Source: a virus. Taken from it: a stretch of DNA of 44,576 nt. Each line of letters begins with the position of its first letter. The stretch's first letter is position 1. Location of the stretch: positions 1-44,576 of IMG/VR virus record IMGVR_UViG_3300046018_000237. One strand, written 5' to 3'. The translations under genes and the position numbers were made by a program. The notes under the pieces were generated by a model. That model was not told where the DNA came from, did no database searches, and saw only the letters and a program-made list of their open reading frames with translations. Below, piece after piece: positions 12,688 through 21,628 of the stretch.

Positions 12688-12885
12688 CTATTCGATTAGT
12701 TTAAATACGTTTTTAAATTGAGACGGTCTCATGCCTAGTTGAACGAGTAGCCCATCACTTAAAGGCACTAAGGCCTCTACGATTACCGTACGTCGATTTG
12801 CTTTGATTACTCGGTACAATACAGCCTTGTCCGAACGATAGCTTGAATAGCTGTAAACTTGACCTAGTGTAATTGTAGTATTCAT
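12688..12885 (-). CDS. Hypothetical beta-rich protein, 65 aa
   Basis: The sequence alternates strands and turns (TITLGQVYSYSS, AVLYRVIKANRRTVIVEALVPLS), suggestive of a small beta-barrel (SH3- or KOW-like) domain. Its ATG shares a base with the stop of the upstream membrane microprotein. Family not recognised. Confidence 0.65.
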   Translation of the reverse strand: MNTTITLGQVYSYSSYRSDKAVLYRVIKANRRTVIVEALVPLSDGLLVQLGMRPSQFKNVFKLIE

Positions 12886-12989
12886 TATTTGATTACCACG
12901 CTGATCTGATTGATTACTTGAGACGCTACACAGATTGTAGCGATCGCTAACATTACTAAGCTTGATTGAAAGATAGTATCTAGTTTCAT
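12885..12989 (-). CDS. Membrane or signal-bearing microprotein, 34 aa
   Basis: After MKLDTIFQS, a hydrophobic segment (SLVMLAIATICVA) gives one membrane span or uncleaved signal. AAAGGA lies eight bases upstream. Its TAA overlaps the next ATG. It is the first gene of the second leftward operon. TATAAA also sits just nine bases before the ATG, so the site may act as both -10 box and ribosome site. Confidence 0.6.
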   Translation of the reverse strand: MKLDTIFQSSLVMLAIATICVASQVINQISVVIK

Positions 12990-13189
12990 GTCATGTCCTT
13001 TATAAGCTATTAAACAATTAGTGTTTAATGTCGTGTTGCCTACATTCATATATAGTGCAATCGACGTGCCATGTTTTTAAACGAATTTAGTGTATGTGTT
13101 TTGAATGATTACAATTAGTTAGCTATTAAGTGATTTCGTTGCGAGTGTAAAATTTTCTAACACTGTATAATATTTACACATAAAATAAT

Positions 13190-13214
13190 AAACTAAACCA
13201 AATCGGTTTAGTTT
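13190..13214. repeat. Perfect 10-bp inverted repeat
   Basis: AAACTAAACC (13190-13199) and GGTTTAGTTT (13205-13214) flank a five-base loop. It is AT-rich and, on the minus strand, is followed by ATTATTTTA, so it could be a terminator for leftward readthrough or an operator. Confidence 0.7.
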
Positions 13215-13581
13215 CCCAGCCATTCTCACCGAGCTCCCCGAACCAATAGGACACTTGACGCACTGAACCATAGAAATAAACGAAATTCGTTTATAATTAC
13301 AATAGGTTACAAGGTCTGATAATGATTGTTATGTTAACTAGTCCCTAGGTTCGAACCTACGAGCCCCCGAACCATTGCCTTGTCTACTATATGTCTCAGT
13401 GGATCGGTGGAAAAACACCGGGAGTTAATTTCTTCAATGATAACAATAGGTTACTCAAGTACTTAAAATCATTAGTGAAAGGGGGATATGGGGGTCTGTT
13501 TGTCTGTTGGTGTCGTCTACGATGTCTTTGGCGGGTGGGGACTAAGTGATGACTGGTCAAAAATTTGACTGATTAAACTAT

Positions 13582-13609
13582 TTGCATTGAGTATTATTTA
13601 CCGTATAAC
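13582..13609 (+). promoter_or_regulatory. Candidate late promoter before TerS
   Basis: TTGCAT (13582-13587), a 16-base spacer and TATAAC (13604-13609), then eight bases to the ATG at 13618, the same layout as at 10736. No ribosome site is visible. It would drive the whole structural block. Confidence 0.5.
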
Positions 13610-13617
13610 TTTTATAT

Positions 13618-14433
13618 ATGTCACGCAAACCAAGCGCCAAAGGTACTTACACCCAAAAAGAATACAGCTTTAACCAGCTCGTGACGCAGCTTGAAGACCC
13701 CCGATCCATGCTTAACTTGCTCCCCGAGGACCACCGAGCCAACGCGCTCAGTATTCCCGATGACTGGTTAAATCTTGACGAAGACACCATCCTAAATAAG
13801 CTCAAGAACGAAAAGAATTATACCCCGACGAATACTATTGAGTGTTTAAGAAACAATTTTTGGATGGAGTTCGAGCGGGTACAGCTTACGAAAAGCAAGA
13901 ATGAGATGATGAACATTACGAATGTTTATCTGGGGGTTTGTACTCGTGAGTATTGGTTTAAGATTCTAAACACCGACCGACATTTATTTGCTTATATTAT
14001 GACAAAGTCACCTGCTTACGAGGCGGCGATGGCTGGGTTATTAAGCTTAGCGACTCGTAGGATTCGGGATGTGCTTTCTTTGCCTATTGATCCTGACGGA
14101 GATCCAAAGCTTATCGAGCTTGTGCTTAAGGCGGCAGCGATGGTGGATCTCAGAAACAAAGGCGGCTACTTGAATAGAAGTGAGACAAAAAATCTCACGA
14201 TGATGAAGCAAGAGACGACGCATAGTTATTCGCATATGTTTAGCGCCACGGGGAGAGCGAAGGATGCTGCTGATTCGCTGCTTGATATTGACGAGAAGTT
14301 AAAAGCTTTAGAGGCAGAGATAGCGGGAACCCCCGAGCCAGTAGTCCTTTCGACCCAAACCGTAACCACACAAACGGTAGAAGCTTCCGATACGATTGAT
14401 GCGGAGTACACGGAAGTACCAAAGCGTGGCTGA
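13618..14433 (+). CDS. terS: Terminase small subunit, 271 aa
   Basis: The call rests mainly on its position directly before the large terminase, with overlapping ends, and on its form: a basic N-terminus, a helical middle, and an acidic, Thr/Val-rich tail (ETTHSYSHMF..., SDTIDAEYTEVPKRG). TerS recognises the packaging site on phage DNA and hands it to TerL. There is no Shine-Dalgarno sequence, and the -10-like TATAAC ends eight bases before the ATG. The GGCTCGGGGG-family word (as CCCCCGAGCC) occurs near its 3' end at 14330. Confidence 0.75.
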   Translation: MSRKPSAKGTYTQKEYSFNQLVTQLEDPRSMLNLLPEDHRANALSIPDDWLNLDEDTILNKLKNEKNYTPTNTIECLRNNFWMEFERVQLTKSKNEMMNITNVYLGVCTREYWFKILNTDRHLFAYIMTKSPAYEAAMAGLLSLATRRIRDVLSLPIDPDGDPKLIELVLKAAAMVDLRNKGGYLNRSETKNLTMMKQETTHSYSHMFSATGRAKDAADSLLDIDEKLKALEAEIAGTPEPVVLSTQTVTTQTVEASDTIDAEYTEVPKRG

Positions 14434-15946
14434 TAATCTAGATGCGAAACAACGGAAGTTAGAGCTTTTAGAGAAAAATATCAAGCTACGTCGTCAGCTC
14501 CCGCATTTATACGGGTGGAAGAACTATCCGTGGATGCGGGAGTTTTTGGAGTGTACGAATCGGACGATGTTTTTAACGGCGGCGAATCAGATTGGGAAGA
14601 GCTCTATACAGATCAGGAAGATTATAGATTGGGCCACCGATCCGAAGAAGTGGGAGTATTTGTGGCCCGGTAGAACGCCGAGACAGTTTTGGTATTTGTA
14701 CCCCTCGAGAGAGCTTGCGACGGTGGAGTTTGATACGAAGTGGATTCCTGATTTTTTGCCAAGAGAAGAGATGAAGGATCATCCGCTGTATGGTTGGAAA
14801 GAGCAGCGTACCGCTAAGAAGGAAATACACTCTATAAGGTTTAATACGGGGGTAATAATATACTTTAAAACGTATATGCAGGACGTGATGAACCTTCAAG
14901 GTAGCTCGGTTGATTGGGTTGCAGCGGATGAGGAGTTGCCCAACGAGCTATATGATGAGTTGAACCAGCGGCGCAATGCGGTTGATGGTTATTTTAGTAT
15001 GGTGTTCACGGCTACTTTGGCGCAGGAGATATGGCGGAAGACGATGGAGCCAAAGGGCCAAGAGGCTCCGGCGTTCCCAGATGCTTGGAAGAAGCAGGTG
15101 AGTTTATTTGATTGCAGGGTTTACGAGGACGGGACGAAGTCGCATTGGAGTGACGAGAAGATTCAGCGCTCGATTAATTCGTGTAAGAGTGAATCGGAAG
15201 TGCTGAAGCGGATCTACGGTAAGTTTGTAGTGGACGGTGGTCGGAAGTATCAAAGCTTTGAGGTGACGAACAATGTTTGCAAGTCTTTTAAGATACCTAT
15301 GGATTGGACTCGGTATGCTGGGGTTGATTTGGGTGGTGGTGGAGACGGTCACCCGAGTACTATTTCATTCATAGCGGTAAAGCCTGATTACTCTATGGGG
15401 GTAGTGTATAGGCATTGGCGAGGTGAGGGAGAGCTTACTACGCAGACGGATGTGGCGAATAGATTTATTGAGATGAAGGTGGGTCAGAATATTTCGTCGG
15501 CCTATTACGATTATTCCGCTAAAGATTTTAAGACAATTACGGATAGGATGGGGTTAAGCTTTCAACAAGCGGAGAAGAGTCATGAGATTGGTGGACAGGT
15601 ACTTAACAGTTTGTTCCGTAATAAAATGCTGTACGTATTCGATATTCCTGAGTGCGAGCCGATCGTCACGGAGTTTTTGTCGTTGCTTCAGAAGACTGAG
15701 AAGCGAAATGCGAAGGACGATTCGGTAGATTCTGTTCGGTACGGTGTGACAAAGATACCTTGGGATTGGTCTAAGGCGGAAGTAAAAATACAATTTGATC
15801 CGAGTGAGATGAAGACAGCTACCCCACATGAGGAAGCTTTAATTGATCGCATGAAGGATCGGGAGGCGATGTTTCGTGGTATTCGGGATCAAGAAAGAGA
15901 AAGAATTGAAGACGAAATTGCAATGTGGGGAGAGCTCTATGAATGA
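14426..15946 (+). CDS. terL: Terminase large subunit, 506 aa
   Basis: The packaging ATPase-nuclease. Walker A-like AANQIGKS is at about residues 53-60, and Walker B VDWVAADEE follows. The C-terminal RNase H-like nuclease shows VDLGGGGDG, YYDYSAKD and DDSVDSV, giving the expected spaced acidic residues. The GTG at 14426 is chosen: it overlaps the TerS stop by a few bases, and GGAAG lies nine bases before it. An ATG at 14399 in the same frame is an alternative that would overlap TerS more. TerL docks on the portal at 16228 to pump DNA. Confidence 0.95.
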   Translation: MADNLDAKQRKLELLEKNIKLRRQLPHLYGWKNYPWMREFLECTNRTMFLTAANQIGKSSIQIRKIIDWATDPKKWEYLWPGRTPRQFWYLYPSRELATVEFDTKWIPDFLPREEMKDHPLYGWKEQRTAKKEIHSIRFNTGVIIYFKTYMQDVMNLQGSSVDWVAADEELPNELYDELNQRRNAVDGYFSMVFTATLAQEIWRKTMEPKGQEAPAFPDAWKKQVSLFDCRVYEDGTKSHWSDEKIQRSINSCKSESEVLKRIYGKFVVDGGRKYQSFEVTNNVCKSFKIPMDWTRYAGVDLGGGGDGHPSTISFIAVKPDYSMGVVYRHWRGEGELTTQTDVANRFIEMKVGQNISSAYYDYSAKDFKTITDRMGLSFQQAEKSHEIGGQVLNSLFRNKMLYVFDIPECEPIVTEFLSLLQKTEKRNAKDDSVDSVRYGVTKIPWDWSKAEVKIQFDPSEMKTATPHEEALIDRMKDREAMFRGIRDQERERIEDEIAMWGELYE

Positions 15947-16235
15947 AGCTTCTTTCAAAATGGAAGATATATGTGCCATAATTAAAGAGTGCGGCAAATC
16001 TGGGGTCAAGCGGTTCAAGTACAAGGATATTGAACTCGACTTTGACGGACCCCCGAGCCAACCAGACCAAACCCCGGTCTATTCACCCGAACAGTTAGAA
16101 ATCGCAAATTCTCAGACCCGAGAAGCGAATAAAGAAGAGGCTACTCTCAAGCAAGCAGAGGAGCTCGATCAATTATTAATTGAAGATCCGATCGGATACT
16201 TCGAAGCTTTTAGGCAAGGGAAGATAGATGAATAA
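15939..16235 (+). CDS. Hypothetical protein between terminase and portal, 98 aa
   Basis: ATG 15939 follows GGGGAGAG, while the longer frame to 15876 lies inside TerL. The N-terminal third (ICAIIKECGKSGVKRFKYKDIELDF) matches a pattern seen in small proteins at this place in many podoviruses; the rest is acidic and Gln/Glu-rich. It overlaps TerL and the portal gene by eight bases each. A role in head assembly is plausible but unproven. It carries a CCCCCGAGCC word at 16050. Confidence 0.75.
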   Translation: MNEASFKMEDICAIIKECGKSGVKRFKYKDIELDFDGPPSQPDQTPVYSPEQLEIANSQTREANKEEATLKQAEELDQLLIEDPIGYFEAFRQGKIDE

Positions 16236-18393
16236 GAAAAATTTAAGGCATCAAGATTTGATTAAGCTCTACAAAGAGGGCGACCAAGCGGACAACGTGA
16301 TCTACGCTGAACAGCGAAGCAACTTAATGTTAGTTGCTGGTAATCACTATACGAAGAAGGGTTCTAGATTTTGGAACCGTATTAGAGAAGATCGTGGTCT
16401 TACTCAGGACCAGCGAATCAGGCTTACAAAGAATCATATACAACGTGTGTGTAAGATTTATGAGAACAATATTTTATCATATGCTCCAGGTGTTTCTATC
16501 GAGCCGAAGAACATGGCGGAGCTTCAGGATCAGAAAGCAGCAGAGCTTAACAATGCAGTATGGATGGACATTGTAAAGCGCCACAAGTTTAAGCAGAAGA
16601 CTCGTGAGTTTTGCCAAGATTTTATTCGTGTAGGTGAAGTGTGTGCAAAGATTTATTGGGACGAAACTAAAGGTCAGCTTGTTGGGTACGAGCAAAAAGT
16701 AGATGAGATGGGTCAGCCGATGCATGAGACGATGCAGGGTCCTCATCCACTAACAGGTCAGATGGTAGAGATGCCTGACGAGTCGAAACCTATTCAAGAT
16801 AAAGAGAAGCCTAGATTTTCAGGGGATATCGTCATTGAGCGATTTTTTGGGTTTAACGTATTCCGCTCTCGAGATGCTAAGTCTATGGAGGACAGTTGGT
16901 TCATTGGTCTTCGTAAGATGGTTGACGTTGACGAGTTGAAGACTCGAGTGGGCGACGACGAAGAGAAGCTTAAGTACATTCAAGCTTCTAAAGATGAAAC
17001 CTTCATGATTTTTGATTCAAGCAATACATCGTATGCCACCGAATCACAGAACCAATGTTTACTTTTAGAGATGTACATTAAACCAAGCATTCAGTTCCCA
17101 AAAGGCTATTACTACATTTACACAAATGCGGGTATCCTATGGGAAGGAGAGCTTCCGTTTGGTGTATTTCCGATTGTATTTACAGGTTTTGATGAAGTCC
17201 CTACTAATCCTCGCTATCATTCTATTATTAAGCATCTTCGTCCATACCAAGCGGAGATTAACCGCATGGCGAGTTCAGCGGCAGAAGCGCAGATCACGAT
17301 GGGGCAGGATAAATTAATTACCCAGCCGGGCCAGAAGATTCAAAACGGTGGGTTGTTACCTGGTATTCGTTCAATCCAAGTAAGCGGGGCTCCTCCTACT
17401 ATTCTAGCGGGTAGAGTTGGGGATCAGTGGTTACAACCAATGGCGCAAGCTATTGAAGAGATGTACCAGATTGCAAACCTTCAGGAAGATTTACAAGAGA
17501 AGCCTTCTCAAGTTGATCCATACACCATGCTTTTCCAAACGATTGATCAGAAGAAAAAGTATGTGATTTACGTAACTAAGTTCATGCAGTTCTTGCAAGA
17601 CGTAGCTGAGACAAGTCTTACTTTGATGAGAGAGTACATTGAGGACGAAGCTTTAATTCCAGCAATTGGAAGATCAGAGATGATCAACATTCCTGAGTTT
17701 AAAAGCTCTAAGCCTCTTTGCTACAACATCTCTGTAGAGAGTGGAACTGAGGATATGGAGAGTAAGATTGGTAAGCAGCTTATGTTTAACCAAGTTATTC
17801 AGTTTGCAGGATCTCAGCTTGATAAAAAAGATCTCGGCAGAATGATTCGTACTAGCCCTTATGCAAATAATGAGCAAGCATTTGAAGATATGACGCTTGA
17901 TTACGACAATGCGACGAATATGCTTCTAGCTTTAGACCGTGGGGAGCAATTCCAACCAAATCCGCAGGATGATTCGTCGTATATGATGAAAAGACTTGTT
18001 GCTCGTTCAAGAAAAGCTGATTTCAAGCAGTTATCTCCTCAAATTCAGCAAAATTACATGAATGTGTATCAGCAATACGTTCAAATTGGTGCAGAACAAG
18101 CGCAAAAGATTAAAGACGCTGAAGCAGGATTCATTCCTGTAACTGGTGGAGCAGTAGTATGTGATTTATACGTCCCAGATCCAAATAATAAGTCTAAACA
18201 ACAGAGAGTTCGTGTTCCTTACGACTCTTTACAGTGGTTAATTCAAAGAATCGAAGAACAAGGTGTCACTCAACAAGGCATGGCTCAACAAACACAGCAA
18301 GTGCAGTCGGATGTGGGTTCTAAACTCGCCGAACAGCAATCTGTGCAACCAAATGCGGGGGTAGGTTTAACACAACCGCAGATTCAGGCTTAA
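16228..18393 (+). CDS. Portal protein, 721 aa
   Basis: The dodecameric channel through which DNA enters and leaves the head. The size is right for large podoviral portals. The N-terminal region (LIKLYKEGDQADN..., NHYTKKGSRFWNRIREDRGLTQDQRIRLTKN split along residues 9-70), the KIYENNILSYAPGVSIEP phrase and the acidic, Gln-rich C-terminal tail are typical of the P22-like/pfam portal group. It follows TerL and precedes the scaffold, the canonical order. The tail (QQTQQVQSDV...) is low-complexity. Confidence 0.9.
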   Translation: MNKKNLRHQDLIKLYKEGDQADNVIYAEQRSNLMLVAGNHYTKKGSRFWNRIREDRGLTQDQRIRLTKNHIQRVCKIYENNILSYAPGVSIEPKNMAELQDQKAAELNNAVWMDIVKRHKFKQKTREFCQDFIRVGEVCAKIYWDETKGQLVGYEQKVDEMGQPMHETMQGPHPLTGQMVEMPDESKPIQDKEKPRFSGDIVIERFFGFNVFRSRDAKSMEDSWFIGLRKMVDVDELKTRVGDDEEKLKYIQASKDETFMIFDSSNTSYATESQNQCLLLEMYIKPSIQFPKGYYYIYTNAGILWEGELPFGVFPIVFTGFDEVPTNPRYHSIIKHLRPYQAEINRMASSAAEAQITMGQDKLITQPGQKIQNGGLLPGIRSIQVSGAPPTILAGRVGDQWLQPMAQAIEEMYQIANLQEDLQEKPSQVDPYTMLFQTIDQKKKYVIYVTKFMQFLQDVAETSLTLMREYIEDEALIPAIGRSEMINIPEFKSSKPLCYNISVESGTEDMESKIGKQLMFNQVIQFAGSQLDKKDLGRMIRTSPYANNEQAFEDMTLDYDNATNMLLALDRGEQFQPNPQDDSSYMMKRLVARSRKADFKQLSPQIQQNYMNVYQQYVQIGAEQAQKIKDAEAGFIPVTGGAVVCDLYVPDPNNKSKQQRVRVPYDSLQWLIQRIEEQGVTQQGMAQQTQQVQSDVGSKLAEQQSVQPNAGVGLTQPQIQA

Positions 18394-18412
18394 ACCAAAG
18401 CCAAGGAGTAAT

Positions 18413-19420
18413 ATGGAAGAGCAAATCAGCGCGAATCCAAGCGAAGTCAGTACAGAAGTAGCAGTATCAACACCAGAGATCACTCAATCGAGTGAAATAG
18501 CCGTAAAAGGGTCAGAAAGTGACACTAATACGCCTGAAATCACTCAATCTACTGAAATTCAGCCTTGGACGCCTAATTATAAGGTAAAAGCTTATGATTC
18601 GGAGTTCGATATTCCAGAGACGTATCATGGGTATATCAACGAGAAAAATGAGAAAGAATTTCGCCAATTATTCTCAAAAGCTTACGGTTTAGATGTAATG
18701 AAGGAAAAAAACGACAAACTGAGAAGTCAGAATGAAGTTTTTGAGAAATCGATCAAAGAAAAGTACGAACCACTTGAAAAGGGTGTCGCACGAGTAAGCA
18801 GATTCTTAGAGAACAAAGATTTCGGATCTTTCTTCGATGCGTTAAAGATTAACGTAGAAGATTTGCAAAAATGGATGCTTAGAGAGCTTCAACTAAAAGA
18901 CTTGCCTCCAGAGCAACAAGAGATTTATAATAATAGCAAGGCTTCACAACGACAGCTCTACGAATTAGAGCAACAAGCGGCAGCTTACAAGCAACAGCTT
19001 GAAGGTTACCAAAGTCAGAGTGAGCAGCAAGCAATTAGTCAACGCTCGACCGAGCTAGACCAAGTACTTGCGAGCCCGAGTGTTAAATCACTCGTAGAAA
19101 AGTTTGATGCCAAAAACCAAGTTGGCGCATTTAGAAACGAAGTTCTCCAAAGAGCGGCATTCATCGCCCAGACCAAAGGGGTTGATCTCTCAGCGGAACA
19201 AGCAGTGCAAGAAGTTTTAAAGTTAGTTTCTTGGAACCAAGAGCAACAAGCTCAGAAGTCTCCAGACGAAACAGTTCTTTCTCCGAAAGAAAACTCAAAA
19301 CCTACATTGCCTACCATCGCGGGAAAGACCAAAAGCCCAGCGGCTCAAAAAGTAAAAACATTAGATGATTTGTATAAGCTTAAGGCGCAAGCCATTAAGA
19401 ATATGCAGTCAGAATTTTAA
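18413..19420 (+). CDS. Scaffolding protein, 335 aa
   Basis: CAAGGAG precedes the ATG. The protein is acidic, Glu/Gln-rich and strongly helical, with coiled-coil text in the middle (YELEQQAAAYKQQLEGYQSQ) and a basic C-terminal helix (VKTLDDLYKLKAQAIKNM) that would bind the coat protein. Its N-terminus has two near repeats of PEITQSSEI/PEITQSTEI. Position between portal and capsid supports the call. It is expected to leave the head before packaging. Confidence 0.85.
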   Translation: MEEQISANPSEVSTEVAVSTPEITQSSEIAVKGSESDTNTPEITQSTEIQPWTPNYKVKAYDSEFDIPETYHGYINEKNEKEFRQLFSKAYGLDVMKEKNDKLRSQNEVFEKSIKEKYEPLEKGVARVSRFLENKDFGSFFDALKINVEDLQKWMLRELQLKDLPPEQQEIYNNSKASQRQLYELEQQAAAYKQQLEGYQSQSEQQAISQRSTELDQVLASPSVKSLVEKFDAKNQVGAFRNEVLQRAAFIAQTKGVDLSAEQAVQEVLKLVSWNQEQQAQKSPDETVLSPKENSKPTLPTIAGKTKSPAAQKVKTLDDLYKLKAQAIKNMQSEF

Positions 19421-19446
19421 AACAATTTATCTTAGGAGATAATTAA

Positions 19447-20700
19447 ATGGCTACTACAGTAACTTTTAGCAACATGCTAAATCAATACCTTCCAGAGCCT
19501 CTTTTGTTCGAAGAACTTAAGAAGCGCGACTGGTTACTTCAAAACTGCGAACAAGATGATTCTTGGCTCGGCGGAACTCTCATCATCCCATTTTTGGGTG
19601 CTGTAGGTTCTACTGTTACTTTCGGATCATTAGCTGCTGCTTCAGATATTGCTGAAGAAGTTTCAGTTCGTGGACAAATTTCTGCATATAAAGAAGTTTG
19701 GTCTTCAATGATCTTCAACGAAACCGATCTTATGCAACACGGTAAAGTAAGTGAGCAAAACTTCATGCGCATCCTTCCAGACGCGCTTGATCGTCACGCT
19801 TCTTACCTTAAAGGCGTTGTATCTCAGTCTTTGTTAACTGGTGCTTACGTTGCAGTTGCTACTGCTGACGGGGACGCTTCTGGTAACATCACTGTTGCTC
19901 AACCTGACCGTTTTCAAATCGGTCAAAAATGTCAGATCGACGACGATAACAGTTCTCCAGTAGACGGTTACGTTCGCGCAATCAACTTGAACACAGGGGT
20001 AATTAACTTTTTCTCTGCTCGTTCTGGTGGAGCTGCTGTGGATCTTTCTGGTTACACTACTGCTCAAAACGCAACTATCTATCAAGATGGTCAGCAATCA
20101 AACGGTTTCACCGCTCTTCGTGGACAATTATTGTCTTCAGCAAACGGTGGATCTTCAACCCTATTCGGTCAAACTAAGACTGCTTACCCATTCCTCCAAG
20201 CTATTAACTTGGATGGTGGTTCAAGCGGACTTGCTATCAACGCAGGTAACATCCTTAGCAAGATCTTCGATGCTTACGTGACTATCCGTCGCTTAGGCCG
20301 TGGATCTCCATTCAACGTAGTAATGAGCTACAAGAACTACGGTTCTTGCATTAAGGCGCTTGAAGTTTCTAAGGGATCATTCAACGTAAAGCCAATGTCT
20401 TCAAAGGCAGCAACTTACGGTTGGGATGAGCTTGAAGTTGGTGGTTTCGCAGGAACTCTTAAACTTATCGCTGTTCAAGAGATGGACGATGATATCGTTT
20501 ACTTCCTCGATATGAAGACCATTAAGTTCTACACTAACGGTGGTATCCGCCGCCGTAAGTCTCCTGAAGGTATCGAGTTCTACACTGTACGTAACACTAC
20601 TGGTTACCAGTACATTGTCGATCATTGTCTCTTCGGAGATATGGTTGTTATCGAGCCTCAGAAAAACGGCGTGATCAAAGGGATCAGCTACACAGTCTAA
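19447..20700 (+). CDS. Major capsid protein, 417 aa
   Basis: TTAGGAG lies just upstream, codon choice is more uniform than in neighbours, and a strong terminator follows: all fit a highly expressed coat protein. The sequence is rich in Gly, Ser and strand-like text, contains an insertion-like region around residues 140-220, and ends with GDMVVIEPQKNGVIKG. It is compatible with an HK97-type fold of the N4-gp56/P22-coat kind, though I cannot decide which. It follows the scaffold gene, as expected. Confidence 0.9.
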   Translation: MATTVTFSNMLNQYLPEPLLFEELKKRDWLLQNCEQDDSWLGGTLIIPFLGAVGSTVTFGSLAAASDIAEEVSVRGQISAYKEVWSSMIFNETDLMQHGKVSEQNFMRILPDALDRHASYLKGVVSQSLLTGAYVAVATADGDASGNITVAQPDRFQIGQKCQIDDDNSSPVDGYVRAINLNTGVINFFSARSGGAAVDLSGYTTAQNATIYQDGQQSNGFTALRGQLLSSANGGSSTLFGQTKTAYPFLQAINLDGGSSGLAINAGNILSKIFDAYVTIRRLGRGSPFNVVMSYKNYGSCIKALEVSKGSFNVKPMSSKAATYGWDELEVGGFAGTLKLIAVQEMDDDIVYFLDMKTIKFYTNGGIRRRKSPEGIEFYTVRNTTGYQYIVDHCLFGDMVVIEPQKNGVIKGISYTV

Positions 20701-20708
20701 TTAGATTA

Positions 20709-20740
20709 GGGTGGGGATGAAAGTCCCCACCCCTTTCTTA
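20709..20740 (+). terminator. Rho-independent terminator after capsid gene
   Basis: GGGTGGGGA (20709-20717) pairs perfectly with TCCCCACCC (20724-20732) around a six-base loop, followed by CTTTCTT. It would cut or reduce transcription into the downstream genes, helping to set the high coat:fibre ratio. Confidence 0.85.
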
Positions 20741-20754
20741 AAAAGGAAAAAACA

Positions 20755-21240
20755 ATGGCTAAACAACAAACACTTCTTGAAAACGAATACAACCTAAACA
20801 GCAATAGCTCTTTAGGTTCTCTAGCTATGTCAGGTGCAAAATTAGGAACAGCTATTGAGCGAGAAAGTCGCGCTCTAGTTGCTCAGTATAACTTTGCTAC
20901 TCTTGGCGGTGCTATCGGTTCAGTAAGCTTGTTGGATGTAAACGGAAACGCGGCAGTCCTCCCTACGGGTGCTGTAGTAACAAGTGTCATTATTGATACT
21001 ATTACTGCTCCTACCTCTGGAGGCGCTGCTACGATCGCCCTTACTTCTAACTCTGCTGCGGACTTAAAAGCTGCGACTGCTATCGCTTCATACACTGGTT
21101 TAATCGCGGGTATCCCTGTTGGGACTGCTGCGACTTCAATCAAGATGACTGCTGATAGAACAGTAACGGCTACAATTGCTACGGCTGCTCTTACTGCTGG
21201 TAAGATCAACGTAATTATTAATTACGTCCTTTCAATTTAA
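20755..21240 (+). CDS. Head decoration-like protein, 161 aa
   Basis: AAAAAGGAAAA lies before the ATG. The product is Ala/Thr/Ser/Gly-rich with regular beta-strand text (ATIALTSNSAADLKAATAIASYTG). It sits between two terminators directly behind the capsid gene, so it is probably made in quantity and is a likely head decoration or stabilising protein. No specific family recognised. Confidence 0.65.
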   Translation: MAKQQTLLENEYNLNSNSSLGSLAMSGAKLGTAIERESRALVAQYNFATLGGAIGSVSLLDVNGNAAVLPTGAVVTSVIIDTITAPTSGGAATIALTSNSAADLKAATAIASYTGLIAGIPVGTAATSIKMTADRTVTATIATAALTAGKINVIINYVLSI

Positions 21241-21246
21241 TTTTAG

Positions 21247-21280
21247 GGGCTTTGGGGTTAAAATCCCGAAGCCCTTATTT
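21247..21280 (+). terminator. Second structural-block terminator
   Basis: GGGCTTTGGG (21247-21256) pairs with CCCGAAGCCC (21265-21274), with one G-T pair, loop of eight, then TTATTTT. It separates the decoration-like gene from the next small virion gene. Confidence 0.8.
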
Positions 21281-21292
21281 TAGGAGAATCAA

Positions 21293-21628
21293 ATGGCAGC
21301 TCAAAGTTTACAAGTGCAGGGTCACTACAATAAAGTAGTGATGAAGCAACAAGTTGTGACTACCACTTCAGCCCAGCTTACTCAGCTTGCTGCAAGTGAT
21401 ACTATCAAAGGCACACCTTCAAACATTTTTTTACAAGCTTTATCAACCAACTCTACAAACGTAATCACAGTTTATAACGTGAATCCTTCTGTAGCGGGTG
21501 GTGCGGGAATTGAATTAGTAGCGGGAGCAAATATTAACTTACCGACACTAAATCCTGCTGAGTGGTATGTTGTGTCTTCGGCTGGAAGCCCTAAACTAAA
21601 CATCACTTACATGGCGGGAAATAGCTAA
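21293..21628 (+). CDS. Small virion protein, 111 aa
   Basis: AGGAG precedes the ATG. The sequence is Ala/Thr/Val-rich and beta-like (VVTTTSAQLTQLAASD, GAGIELVAGANINLP). It resembles a second decoration protein or a fibre-adaptor. It ends directly before the start of the giant fibre gene, so the two are probably co-translated. Confidence 0.65.
   Translation: MAAQSLQVQGHYNKVVMKQQVVTTTSAQLTQLAASDTIKGTPSNIFLQALSTNSTNVITVYNVNPSVAGGAGIELVAGANINLPTLNPAEWYVVSSAGSPKLNITYMAGNS

Larger units (their letters stand above)
12990..13617. promoter_or_regulatory. Non-coding control region between accessory and packaging genes
   Basis: No supported gene lies in these 628 bases. Seen here: a perfect 10-bp inverted repeat (13190-13214); ACAATAGGTTAC twice (13299-13310 and 13443-13454); the palindrome TAGGTTCGAACCTA (13346-13359) followed closely by the CCCCCGAACC word at 13364; a related CCCCGAACC at 13236; a small CGGTG/CACCG hairpin (13405-13420); and a G/T-rich stretch (13480-13545). 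Divergent promoters for the left and right units must lie here. A packaging or second replication site is possible. Confidence 0.5.

Noticed and set aside
13290-13376. tRNA-like text (GGTTCGAACC followed by CCCCCGAACCA)
   Set aside because: The T-arm stem does not pair beyond two positions, and no matching 5' acceptor strand (CGGGGGC) or anticodon arm was found. The sequence is better described as a palindrome plus the dispersed word.
13405-13420. CGGTG/CACCG hairpin as terminator
   Set aside because: Only five base pairs and no following T run; kept only as part of the control-region description.
15876-15938. Upstream extension of the 98-aa gene
   Set aside because: It lies inside TerL. 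The ATG at 15939 has a strong ribosome site and the usual short overlap.
20883-21209. 108-aa minus-strand frame within the decoration-like gene
   Set aside because: Its Ala/Val-rich text is the mirror of GCT/ACT-rich plus-strand codons. It lies between two plus-strand terminators, so no leftward transcript is expected.
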